Assembly (NCBI RefSeq): GCF_000760515.2
Contig: NW_013546121.1
Location: forward strand, 1-64,000
Direction: 5' to 3'
Length of the DNA stretch: 64,000 nucleotides
Origin: Mitosporidium daphniae
Lineage: Eukaryota; Microsporidia
Part shown: positions 1 to 9,875 of the stretch, in pieces
How positions within the stretch are numbered: position 1 is the first letter of the stretch
Layout of the letters: every line of letters begins with the position of its first letter
Made by a program: the position numbers and the translations under genes
Notes under the pieces: model-generated
Database searches by the model: none
The model's input: the letters and a program-made list of their open reading frames with translations, nothing else
Told to the model about the DNA's origin: nothing

Positions 1-2262
1 CTTTCCGGACAATTTCAGCTCACTAACAAGCTTCTGGATGTCGGCAAGGAGCGAATATTTGACATTAGGACTGATGCCAGATACTCCAATAACACAGGGC
101 TGGTGCTTAGCGATGAACTCGGAAAGCTTTTCCAAGTCTTCCGGCTTTTTGTTCCGATCCAACATATTTGATAACCGAAGAGATTCGACCAAAGCACCCT
201 CTTCATTAATTACAACAGCGTATGTCAGGGACCCTGGAGCGCCATCATACCAGCTTACGGCCATAAATGTAGAAGGAGAATTGCTCGAAGATTCTGGCTG
301 TATAAATTTTCCAAACAAAAGCTTTTCTGTCAGTGAATGCTGGCAAAACTTTCCCACCGTCTCAAGAGCATCTTTCTTCATTTTCTGGCAAAATCTCTTT
401 TTCAAATACGGCATAATGTGGTTATCGACGCAATCCTTCAGAATTTGCTTCCTAAACGGATTCCATTTCTCAGCATTGAGGGAGTATGTTTCGCTCATAA
501 AAAAAGACTCAACTTGGCGATAGTACCTTTCCTCAAATTCAACATCAATCACCACATTTAGAAGATTTACCTTTTCTGCCTCCAGTAGCTCCAGAAACTC
601 GGAATCAACGAACGCAAACATCGGTTTTTTCTGAAGGAACTTGATGTGTGCATATTCGTGAGTAGCGCTGATTTCATGGATGCCTTTTTCTGTTGGATGA
701 GTCGATATAAATATAGAATTCCCAAGAAGCGCTCTAAATGCCTTTCTCACAAAAGGCTCCATTGAAAAATCTTTGGCCAAAAGAGATATCGCATTTTCCT
801 TGATAACTTCTGGGTCTGAATTGTTAGTGGATACCATACTCTGGATCAGAGTTTGCGGTGAAACCGTCGCATCTTCAGGCTCAAATCTCTTCATCATATC
901 GGTCAAATTGATACCAAATTGACGCGGAGTAATGCCAATTTTCGGTAAAAACTCGTGCAAAATCGGGCTTTTTGAGGAAAGCAGTTCAGATTTGCCATCA
1001 ATCCTCTTAATCATGCTGACCGGGCGTTTAAATGCAGTAGATTTGCCGCTGTTAACACTCGAAGATGTGCTAAACGAATCCTTTCCATACTTATAATTGA
1101 TATATTCCAAGCAATCCTCCATATCTTCCTCTTCAAGCTCGGCTTTATTCAGGTAGTGAATAAGATGAGTTTCGTCGATTGAGGAGTTTTCGCGAAGTTC
1201 AAGAAAAGATAGTATTTTTGCTTTTCTTTCCTGCAGTATCTTCCATTTCTCATCATAATCATAAATTGCCCAAAGGTCATCAAGAGAAAGGTACTCTTGA
1301 AAATACTCCTTTCTGTGTGTCGCAATAAAAGGGATCTCAAAAAAATCTTCTCGTATAAATTTTAGAATTGCCGCAATGGCGTTCAGGAATTGCTTTCTAA
1401 ACTCATCCGTCAGTGGCCGCTTTGCGAGCTTTTCAATTTTAAACGCAATATAGACACTCTCCATTCGTAGCTCCGTTTCGGAGATTGGTGGCCTTTGATG
1501 CCCATCTCTTAGCTGAATACGCTCTGGGATATCAATCACCCTGATTGCTTCATCTTCTGTTGTAAAAAGCTTGGCTGCAATCTCGGCAGGCTCATAGATC
1601 TCATCAAGGGAAACGCTTTTTGATCTTATGGAAATATCATCCTGAGGCTCTAGGGACATCTCTAAATCAAAGCCCTCGCCAAAAATATCATTCATTTCTT
1701 GCCATGCACTAAAAATTGATTACTAAAACCGTACTCTGAAAAGGCATTGGATGATGAAGGCGAATGGATTGTTTGGGTCTTCGATACTGATGACCTTGAG
1801 CTTTTATGCAATTTGTTTAGTTTCTGGTCTAATCTGGATGTATTATCTTCCTCATTGTCCATATCCTCTTCAATAAAATTAGCAATGTCATCTTCCTCCT
1901 CTTCCTCTTCATCCTCAAAAAAATCCGCCTCATCTGAATACCGGGAAGAGCTCAGTTTTTGGAATGATTTCCTTGACTTTTGGAAATTTTCTTCAGATTC
2001 ATCGAACATATTTTCTAATGGGGCCGTGTGAGATTTAGCTGCTGATACCACTTCGTCTTCAAAATCTGATGAACTTTCATCGTCTCTAATTCTCCTTTGG
2101 AGCCTTTTAAATTTCTTAGCAGGTTTAATCCTCCGACCTGTATTTTCTTCGATCAATTCAAAATCCTCTTCATCTAAATGATCGTCATCTGAGGAAGAAG
2201 AAGACGATGAAGCTAAAAAAGATAAGAATAACAGTACTCTTAAAGGCGTCCGTGTCTGGCAT
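1..2262 (-). CDS. SPT6: Transcription elongation factor Spt6 (5' half, runs off left edge)
   Basis: Spt6 is the histone chaperone and elongation factor that travels with RNA polymerase II. Three exons are visible: 2238-2262, 1735-2212 and 1-1708, separated by GT-AG introns of 25 nt (2213-2237) and 26 nt (1709-1734); together they give 737 codons, with no stop before the edge. The start at 2262 was chosen because splicing it to the acidic exon gives an N-terminus with the Spt6 motif EDFELIEENTG. After the second intron the protein runs WQEMNDIFGEG, then the conserved core (SLDDLWAIYDYDEKWKIL), and ends inside the YqgF/RNase H-like domain (WYDGAPGSLTYAVV). Spt6 proteins are about 1,400 residues, so roughly half is missing. 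The family call is secure; the exact N-terminus is inferred from splice phase. Confidence 0.9.
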
Positions 2263-2303
2263 AAATAAATGAATTCAAAAACAAATTTCAAGATTAAAAT
2301 ATA

Positions 2304-2377
2304 CGCTCCCGGGTGGGCTCGAACCACCAACCTCACGGTTAACAGCCGTGCGCGCTAACCAGTTGCGCCACGGAAGC
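2304..2377 (-). tRNA. tRNA-Asn (anticodon GTT)
   Basis: Read on the minus strand, the 5' acceptor strand GCTTCCG (2371-2377) pairs with CGGGAGC (2305-2311), leaving G as discriminator base. The anticodon loop CTGTTAA gives GUU (Asn), and the T arm carries the B-box form GGTTCGAGCCC. No intron is present and CCA is not encoded. A short T run just downstream (around 2296-2300) could act as a Pol III terminator. It lies between the divergent starts of SPT6 and RAD2. Confidence 0.95.
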
Positions 2378-2454
2378 ACTTACCATGGATCATTTAATAT
2401 GATTATGTAATACTTTTTTATCGAATTTAAGTAATCTTTTGTTAAAACGAATGA

Positions 2455-4740
2455 ATGGGCCTTAAAGGTCTTTGGCAGATCCTTCAGCCCTCCTCCATCT
2501 CTACATCTTTAGATGATTTGAATTCAAAGACTTTAGCTATTGATGTAAACATTTGGATTTATCAATTACTGCGAGCATCTGGATCACAATCCAAGCCTGG
2601 ATCCTCCTCAAGCTTTGCAGTTGAAATCTTTTTTCATCGACTCTGTAAATTACTGTATGCCAACATATGCCCTGTTATGGTATTTGAAGGTTCAGCACCA
2701 TTTATGAAAAGAAAATCTCTTCAATCGAGGGCTTTACGGCTTGAATCGGATCTTGCCCGGTCTAAGTTATTGCTGAAAAAGATATTTGGTAACTTGCTAT
2801 TATCGCTACAATCAAATAACCCCGCCATCGAAACTTTGGAAAATGAAAGTCTATTAAAACTTGAATCTGCACCTTTGAATTCAAGCATTTGCAGCTCCAT
2901 TACCGAAAATCACGGTTCCAGTTCGGTTCCGGAAATTTACCCCTTTTCTTCAGAATATGACGCATTGTCGTCAGTTAGTAAACTAAAAATCCTAGAGCGT
3001 TATAAAAGACGAAAATATTGCAAACCTTCCTTTTTTAATTGTTCCACGCCTAGTGAAGAAAGCTTCTCTCGTTCACAAATTGAAAGAGTTGAATTTCAAG
3101 GCCGTGTTTTCAAAGAAATCACTCGTTTGAAAGATGAAGCCTCTTTGAGGAAAATATTGCATTCAAAATCGCAGAGGGCAGAATTGAGCTCTTTGAATTC
3201 TCCTCTTACCTCTGAAAAGTCAACCCTGCCGGTTGATATTAAAATTCCAACAGTACTGCCCTCTAAAGATAGCAATTCTGCCTATATGTGTTTCGAAGCC
3301 ATCTGCTCCGAACCTTCCCCATCGCCATTAAAAACAAAATCGATAGACAGTTTTGAAGCTACACCGCTTGGGGTTCCCATTTTAACGAAAAATAGCAGTT
3401 TATTTGAAGATTCCCCTTCTAGTTCGGCTAATGATTCTGAACAGTCCGAGATTCTCGATTTGACCGATGTTGGCGAGTTAAACCCGCCATCAAATGCTCC
3501 TGCTGTTCAAAATAAGGCTAATACTGAAGGGTGTGTTACTATGTTGGATGCTAGAAAAGTGTATTCCTCACCTGAAAAAATGGTGGAAAGCACTTTGAGT
3601 AAAAGTCTTGTTGATAACTTTGATTACCAAGGCAATCTTCATTCTAATGAGTCTGATACTAACTGTACGAGCTTTAATGATTTAAATACCGACCATAATG
3701 ATCCAGATGTTGAACCAACCAATGGCGATCCAAGTATTATATCTAGCAATCTGGATGTTAATTCGAAAGATCCCACCATAGAATACAAAGATCAATATAT
3801 AGCTTCTGATATTGCAAATTTTAGCACCGAAAGGGCCTCTGAAAGCTTTGCCCCGCTGTCAGCTGATCTATTGGTCGAATACAACGATTTGGCCAAAAAA
3901 ACCAGAAAGCCATCAAAAAGCTTGGCCATTCTACTTAAGAAGCTTTCTGTTTTATTTGGATGCACTAATATCGATAGCTATGAGGAAGCCGAGGCTCAAT
4001 GTGCATGGCTAGCAACAAATGGTCTTGTTGATGGTATAGTATCAGATGATTCTGACACAATCATCTTTTGTGAGCTTCTGGGCCCTTCTTCTGAAAATGA
4101 AATCATCATAATTAGAAACTTGTTCGAAAAAAAAAACAGCTCGATTGAATGTTACAATTTATGTCGAATTAGGAGCCTGTTGGGAATTGACTCGTCTATT
4201 TACTTGTCACTGGTCCAGTTCCTAGAATCTGACTACAGTGGTGGCGTTTCAGGACTTGGGCCTGTAACGGCCCTAGAATTATCCGCCTTATTAAAAGACT
4301 GCAAATATGATACTAGTAAATTGCCTCATATCATTCATCACCTGCAAGATAATCATCAGGATCGGATCTCTGAATTCGAAAGATTTAGACCTTTTCTTTC
4401 GAAAATCTCTGTGTGTGCTTGTTCTTCTTTTCCAAACCAGAGCATTGAAAGGGCATATAGATTTCCAAAAGTCCATAAGAGTGTACTGAACAAAAAGCCC
4501 TGTGTAAATGAAATGAAAATCAATGTTCATGAAATATGTGGGTTCATGTTGGAAAATTTAGGTTGGCCTCATGAAAAAACAATGACCTATTTGGCTCCCG
4601 TTTTAAAGCATCGAGATCAAATGCAAGAACGGCGAAAGTGCAAAACGCTGCGATCCTTTTTTCGCGCAACCAAAAAAATTTCACTTAAATCCAAAAGAAT
4701 GAATGCAGCAATTAACTTGCTGCTGAAAAATAAAATTTAA
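2455..4740 (+). CDS. RAD2: Rad2/XPG-family structure-specific endonuclease
   Basis: Single-exon gene for the 3'-side nuclease of nucleotide excision repair (Rad2/XPG/ERCC5), 761 aa against about 1,000-1,200 in yeast and human. The N-domain begins MGLKGLW (family form MGVxGLW) with metal ligand D30 in AIDVNIW. The I-domain near residues 510-540 shows EEAEAQCAW and VSDDSDTIIF with the expected acidic residues, followed by ESDYSGGVSGLG, the helix-two-turn-helix region. The spacer between the domains is a low-complexity Ser/Asp-rich stretch of about 400 residues, longer than in FEN1 or EXO1, which points to Rad2. One oddity: the conserved FDG of the N-domain reads FEG at E78. The upstream ATG at 2451 is in another frame. 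Confidence 0.88.
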   Translation: MGLKGLWQILQPSSISTSLDDLNSKTLAIDVNIWIYQLLRASGSQSKPGSSSSFAVEIFFHRLCKLLYANICPVMVFEGSAPFMKRKSLQSRALRLESDLARSKLLLKKIFGNLLLSLQSNNPAIETLENESLLKLESAPLNSSICSSITENHGSSSVPEIYPFSSEYDALSSVSKLKILERYKRRKYCKPSFFNCSTPSEESFSRSQIERVEFQGRVFKEITRLKDEASLRKILHSKSQRAELSSLNSPLTSEKSTLPVDIKIPTVLPSKDSNSAYMCFEAICSEPSPSPLKTKSIDSFEATPLGVPILTKNSSLFEDSPSSSANDSEQSEILDLTDVGELNPPSNAPAVQNKANTEGCVTMLDARKVYSSPEKMVESTLSKSLVDNFDYQGNLHSNESDTNCTSFNDLNTDHNDPDVEPTNGDPSIISSNLDVNSKDPTIEYKDQYIASDIANFSTERASESFAPLSADLLVEYNDLAKKTRKPSKSLAILLKKLSVLFGCTNIDSYEEAEAQCAWLATNGLVDGIVSDDSDTIIFCELLGPSSENEIIIIRNLFEKKNSSIECYNLCRIRSLLGIDSSIYLSLVQFLESDYSGGVSGLGPVTALELSALLKDCKYDTSKLPHIIHHLQDNHQDRISEFERFRPFLSKISVCACSSFPNQSIERAYRFPKVHKSVLNKKPCVNEMKINVHEICGFMLENLGWPHEKTMTYLAPVLKHRDQMQERRKCKTLRSFFRATKKISLKSKRMNAAINLLLKNKI

Positions 4741-4884
4741 AAATTCAATAAAGTTGACATTTTATTCTTCGAAGAAAAACTCGGACGAATAAGGTATTCC
4801 GCGTCAGATTAATTTCATCGATCACTGCATTTATTCTTTGATCAATTCTTGCTCATTAGACCTTTTCTTTAATATTGTAGAAAT

Positions 4885-5664
4885 ATGACAGACAGTGCAC
4901 CAGCAAGAAGTGGAGAACGCCCATCTCGTGGATCATTTGGTCGTGGCCGTGGAGGCCGGCCATCAGGCCCGCCTCGCCAAGCTAAGGATTCCGAAAAGGA
5001 ATGGGTTCCAGTAACCAAACTTGGCCGTCTTGTAAAAGATGGAAAAATCAAGTCTATTGAGGAGATTTATCTTTTTTCTCTCCCCATCAAGGAATACCAA
5101 ATCATCGATCACTTTTTCCCCAAGCTGGCAGATCATGTCATGAAAATTATGCCTGTCCAGAAGCAAACACAAGCTGGTCAGCGTACTCGCTTCAAGGCTT
5201 TTGTTATTGTTGGTGACTCTGATGGTCATGTTGGGCTTGGTGTTAAGTGTGCCAAAGAAGTTGCCACAGCCATCCGCGGTGCCATCATTAATGCCAAGCT
5301 CGCCATTATCCCTGTACGCAGAGGATATTGGGGATCTAACATGGGTGAGCCGCACACAGTCCCTGTAAAGGTGACGGGAAAATGTGGCTCTTCAATGATG
5401 CGTCTTGTTCCTGCTCCCCGTGGAACTGGAATTGTTGCTGCTCCTGTGGCAAAGCGCCTCCTTCAATTGGCCGGCATTTCTGATTGCTATACTACGACTC
5501 GTGGTAAGACCCGCACGCTTGGTAACTTTATTCGCGCAACCTTTGCTGCAATCCAAAATACCTATACTTTTATTACTCCTGATCTATGGCGCGAGACTCG
5601 CCTCAGATCCACTCCATATGAAGAGTTTTCGGGCCATCTTTCTCGTGAAATGGCACGCAATTAA
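4885..5664 (+). CDS. RPS2: 40S ribosomal protein uS5 (RPS2)
   Basis: Complete, intronless gene for small-subunit ribosomal protein uS5, 259 aa. The N-terminus is an Arg/Gly-rich tail ([12 protein letters not shown]) as in other eukaryotic RPS2. The dsRNA-binding-like S5 domain follows ([20 protein letters not shown]), and then the C-terminal domain ([38 protein letters not shown]). The ribosomal role in decoding-site accuracy is known for the family. It lies between RAD2 (ends 4740) and GPI1 (starts 5814), all on the plus strand. Confidence 0.97.
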   Translation: MTDSAPARSGERPSRGSFGRGRGGRPSGPPRQAKDSEKEWVPVTKLGRLVKDGKIKSIEEIYLFSLPIKEYQIIDHFFPKLADHVMKIMPVQKQTQAGQRTRFKAFVIVGDSDGHVGLGVKCAKEVATAIRGAIINAKLAIIPVRRGYWGSNMGEPHTVPVKVTGKCGSSMMRLVPAPRGTGIVAAPVAKRLLQLAGISDCYTTTRGKTRTLGNFIRATFAAIQNTYTFITPDLWRETRLRSTPYEEFSGHLSREMARN

Positions 5665-5813
5665 GCCGCCAAAGCCCCCTGGGATTAATAAAATTTCAAT
5701 TTTACGCATTAAATTAATATGTCGTCTCAATTTGACGCTGATATATGAAAAATTAATTCATTTTCTATTACAAATTAGTCTGGCCGCAATCCTACAATTG
5801 GAAAATAGTTTTG

Positions 5814-6946
5814 ATGGAAAATTTTCTCAACCTATTGAGGTCACATTCGTATCTAGGTAGGAAAGCTCTTCGATGTGTTTGCCTTTTTTATGCTCATATC
5901 CCTTTGCTCATATACAATTTAGTTGAGCTAATATATCAAAGGCTCTGCATTCCACACCGTGTGAGGAACAGCCCGCACCACAGATTTGCCAATGATATTT
6001 TTATGTTGATGGTGGACCTCTTTCTTGGGGCTTTTTTATGGCCCCTAATGTTCGAGTTTCTTTTTAAACCTTCGATTTTTTTTCATCTGTATGTAGATCC
6101 CTTTTTCCACAACTATCTTTGTAATATGATTACATGGTTTATGGGATGGCCTGCCGGATTTAAGCTCAACAGCCCTTTAAATTCTTTTCTCGGGAATATG
6201 TTTCTGTGGTCTCTTCATGTTTGGAGAGGTTTTATTTTATCTCTTTTTTGATAGCCAACTTTGTTCCCTTGATTCAGGTCATTATTAGCTCATCCTTCCA
6301 GCCTCTCATTCGTAAGGATGAGAGTTTTTTTTTTGCAAAGCTATTTGGCGCAATGCTAGGAGCATCCAGTGCCCTTGCTCTGTTTGGCGATATTTTCGCA
6401 ATTGCAACGCTCCATTTGAATCTATTTTATCGAGTTTCTTCAAAGATCTTTTATGCTCAGCTTTCGGTTCTTTTAGCTTTATTCAGACTATTCAGAGGTT
6501 GGCATATTTACTTTTGAAGTTTAGGAAAAAGGAAAAATGTTCTAAAAAACCGTGTTGACAGCTGTGAGTATGATTTGGATCAGCTTCTTCTGGGGACAAT
6601 TTTGTTTACCATCATTTCCTTTTTGGTGCCCACCTTATTTCTCTATTATTTATTATTTTCTGGGGTATTTTTCTGCTTCTAATCGTAGTATCGCATCTGT
6701 ATTCTTGCAATCTTTTGCACTGTAAACATATTTCTAGACATGCTTCGCTCGTTCCCTGCTCTGGTTTTTATCAAGAGAGTAACAGATCCGGATTCTTTTC
6801 TCGACAGATCCGAGTACGTGTTAGATACAAAAGACCCCACAAATGTCCGTGCCATAGAAATTAGGAAGCCAATCAAATATTGCACAATTTTTATGAACGG
6901 AATCCTATTTCCACTAATCCTTATTATTAAAAAGACATGTTGCTAA
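5814..6946 (+). CDS. GPI1: GPI-GlcNAc transferase subunit Gpi1/PIG-Q
   Basis: Four exons: 5814-6228, 6255-6497, 6525-6664 and 6689-6946, with GT-AG introns of 26, 27 and 24 nt; all phases agree and the product is 351 aa. PIG-Q/Gpi1 belongs to the ER complex that adds GlcNAc to phosphatidylinositol, the first step of GPI-anchor synthesis. Family landmarks are [12 protein letters not shown], the LFRG segment, [19 protein letters not shown] and a C-terminal segment like the human LFLGELIYP end. Several hydrophobic segments fit a multispanning ER protein. The N-terminus is short compared with yeast Gpi1, so a further upstream exon cannot be excluded. The stop lies 20 bp before the ELP2 start. Confidence 0.9.
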
Positions 6947-6966
6947 AATTTGTATTTTTAAATTTT

Positions 6967-9590
6967 ATGTCTGGCACCTTGTCAGCATCGCTCGTATATG
7001 CTTCCGCTGCATGCAACAAGGGCTCTCAAATGCTAGCCGTTGCCGGAAATGGGATTTCCATTTATGGAAGTAATAGCCTTGTTATTGTGCTCACTCCGTT
7101 TGTATGGAATTTTTCCCTTCTTCTAGGATGCCACTGGTAATGGAATCAGATCCCTGTTTAACAGGCACCACGCCCCGATTACGTGTCTTGACTTTGTATA
7201 TTCACACTTTGATCCCCAAGTTCCGCTTGGGTTTATTTCTTGCTCTGTCGATGGCGAAGCAATATACTGGAAGCTGGATTGCTCGTCTTATTCGGCAATT
7301 CCTTTACTTGATTGGTTTGCTTGTGAGAAAAATTGCAAGATCTATTGCATATCTACAGTTTCTTCGAAATCCTTTTTATCAAGGGATATTGACGAGAAAA
7401 TTCTGGTTGCATTCGGTACAGCAAGTAGTTCGATCGAAATTTACGAGCTTTCTCCCAATTCAAAAGTTCTCAACCATGTGCAGCGGATCGGCTGTGGGCG
7501 CAGTTATACGCTTTGTATTTCTCTTTTGAACATTCCAGGGCGAGGCGCATTGATGGCTACAGGAGGTTCTGACTCCAAGGTACATGTATATTTCTCTCCC
7601 GAAAATGGCTCCTCTTCACGATTCCAACTGTGCTATACATTGGACGGACACGATAACTGGATTCGTGGTCTTTCCCTTGCCTATACTAAGCAATCAAGCA
7701 TTCTATTGTCCAGTGCATCGCAAGACAAGTATATTCGAATCTGGAAGATAGCTTTTTGTGATGAATTGTGCCCACCCAAGGCAGAGGTCACATCGCCCAC
7801 ATTAAAGGCATTTCGGTGGAGTACCGCGGATCTTGGCTTTCACATTGAGACCACGTTGGTGAGCGTCCTTCTGGGTCACGATGACTGGGTCTACTCGTGT
7901 AGGTGGGTTGGCTCTTACATTGAGGACCATAACAGCAATACTTGGCTTTTGCAAGTTCCGCTTTTGCTTTCGGCCTCCTCAGACGGGTCAATGATCTTGT
8001 GGCAGCCATATGAAAAGACGTGGATCAGCATGGTAAGAATTACTTTTTATTTGAAGGCCACTATCGGTGATTTATCAGACACTTTTGGCTACTACGGGGC
8101 CTCTGCTAGTGCAGACCTTCTTAACATCGTTGGCCATTCTCATTCCGGTTCACTGCAGCTATGGAAGAGAGAAGATGCAAGCACGGCATGGCAATGCTTC
8201 GCCATGCCCACAGGCCACACAGGGCCAATTTCAGGGCTATCTCTTTATCCAGATGGTGCAAACTCTTTTCTTGCATCGGTCTCGTACGCAGCTGTCAAAT
8301 AATTTTAGGAAAGACTCGACAACAAGAATACATGCAAAGTGTTCATCCCTTCCGGGATCTCCTTGGCATGAAATTGCACGCCCACAAGTACATGGATATG
8401 AAATGACTGCAATTTCATGGATCCCACCGTGCTCTTCCTCCACAACGACCATCCCCAGATTTATATCTGCAGGCGACGAAAAGGTTAGTGTAGATGCAGA
8501 TACAATCTTATCCCATTTTTGAGTCTTTGAACCGGGCCATCGCGATATTGTTTTCTTTTTCATGCGACTAATGATGTTGTTTATAGGTGTGCCGCATTTT
8601 TGAGGCAACAAAGCCTTTTCTTACACTTGCCAATGCCCTTGGAGTCGGCCATTGGGATCCAAATATGGCTCAGTATGAAAATGCTCAAGTTTCGGCCCTC
8701 GGGTTGACAGCCAAACAGTATTCCGCCTCTTCAGAGCTATTTTCCACAGACCTTACGGCTCTTCCTACAGAGGCGGTCCTTGCCACGTCGACCATTTGGC
8801 CTGAAATCAACCGCCTATATGGGCATCCATACGAAATATATTCGATTGCTGTTTCGCCATGTGGAAATATCCTAGCAACTGCTTGCAAGGTTGATTTATA
8901 ACCTCTCAATCATTATAGTCGACCTCGGTAGAATATGCCGGCATTCGCCTGTATGTGCGGAGTGAAGGGTGTGACAACTGGAAACAGATCAGCGCATCTC
9001 CTTTGCTTGGACATTCTCTCACCATAACACAGATGGCCTTTAGCGCCGATTCCCGCTACTTGCTGTCCCTTTCCAGGGACAGGTCCTGGATGATACATGA
9101 TGTTTGTTCCCAAAACCATGAAATCATACCCAAGTTGGTGGCATGCAGGAAGAATGCGCATGCCCGGATTATTTGGTCTGGCTGCTTTTTGTCCTCCTGT
9201 GGTGGTTCGCTATTAATTGCAACAGCCTCCCGAGACAAGTCCGTAAAGGTTTGGGAGATTGCTACAGAACAGACCACAACAAGCTCGGAAGCATCTGTTT
9301 CGCTGCTGGCAAGTTATTCTTCTCCAACATCTGTGCCAATGTCGATTTGCTCGATTTCTTCGAGCCACATGGTAGCGGGCTATGAGGATGGCTCAATCAA
9401 TATATTATCCGTGAAAGAAAAGAGCTGTATCAGAAGCATTTCTATGGAGCTTTGGGGGGGCGGGCATTCTGGGCCAATCACGGCTCTTGCTTGCTGGAGC
9501 ACCGCCGAAGGCTTGTTGGTTGCATCTGGCAGCGAAGACACTACCGTCCGCATACATCGGTTGGTACATTTTACCTGCGATGATATTTAA
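6967..9590 (+). CDS. ELP2: Elongator complex protein 2 (WD40)
   Basis: Six exons: 6967-7101, 7127-8032, 8057-8283, 8309-8483, 8587-8889 and 8919-9590; 805 aa, close to the roughly 800 of the family. Elp2 is the double beta-propeller subunit of Elongator, which modifies wobble uridines in tRNA. Landmarks include ATGGSDSKVHVY, GHDNWIRGLSLAY, GHDDWVYSCRWVG, DTFGYYG and GHSLTITQMAFSADSRYLLS. The 24-nt intron 8033-8056 is a multiple of three with no stop; it was called because removing it restores family spacing before DTFGYYG. Intron 8484-8586 is an outlier at 103 nt. The start at 6967 follows an AAATTTT tract; an in-frame upstream ATG at 6937 is less likely because it overlaps the end of GPI1. 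Confidence 0.92.
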
Positions 9591-9875
9591 ATTAAACAAA
9601 CGCACTTTGGCCGTTTAATTTAACAACACAGCAAATTAACAAATTACAAGCTAATAATTTTGCACCTTTTCTCATTTGGATAGTGGTTTTCATCCATCCC
9701 TTTTTGAATGGTATAAGTGTGCAATAGAAACCCTCGACGTTGCGGCCTGCCATGCACCGTCGATCATTCGTCCGGTGCGAGCCGCCTCGACACACACTTC
9801 CAATATTAAATCAATGCGTTCATTTTACCATTAATTGCTTGACGGCGGTGCCCCAATGCGATTAAAAGAAATTTA
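9591..9875. other. Intergenic region between convergent ELP2 and DOP1
   Basis: 285 bp between two convergent genes. It begins with TTTAAATTAAAC, and TTTAATTTAAC follows about 35 bp later, making an AT-rich inverted arrangement near the ELP2 stop. No ORF of convincing composition, no tRNA and no other recognisable RNA is seen. Confidence 0.5.
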
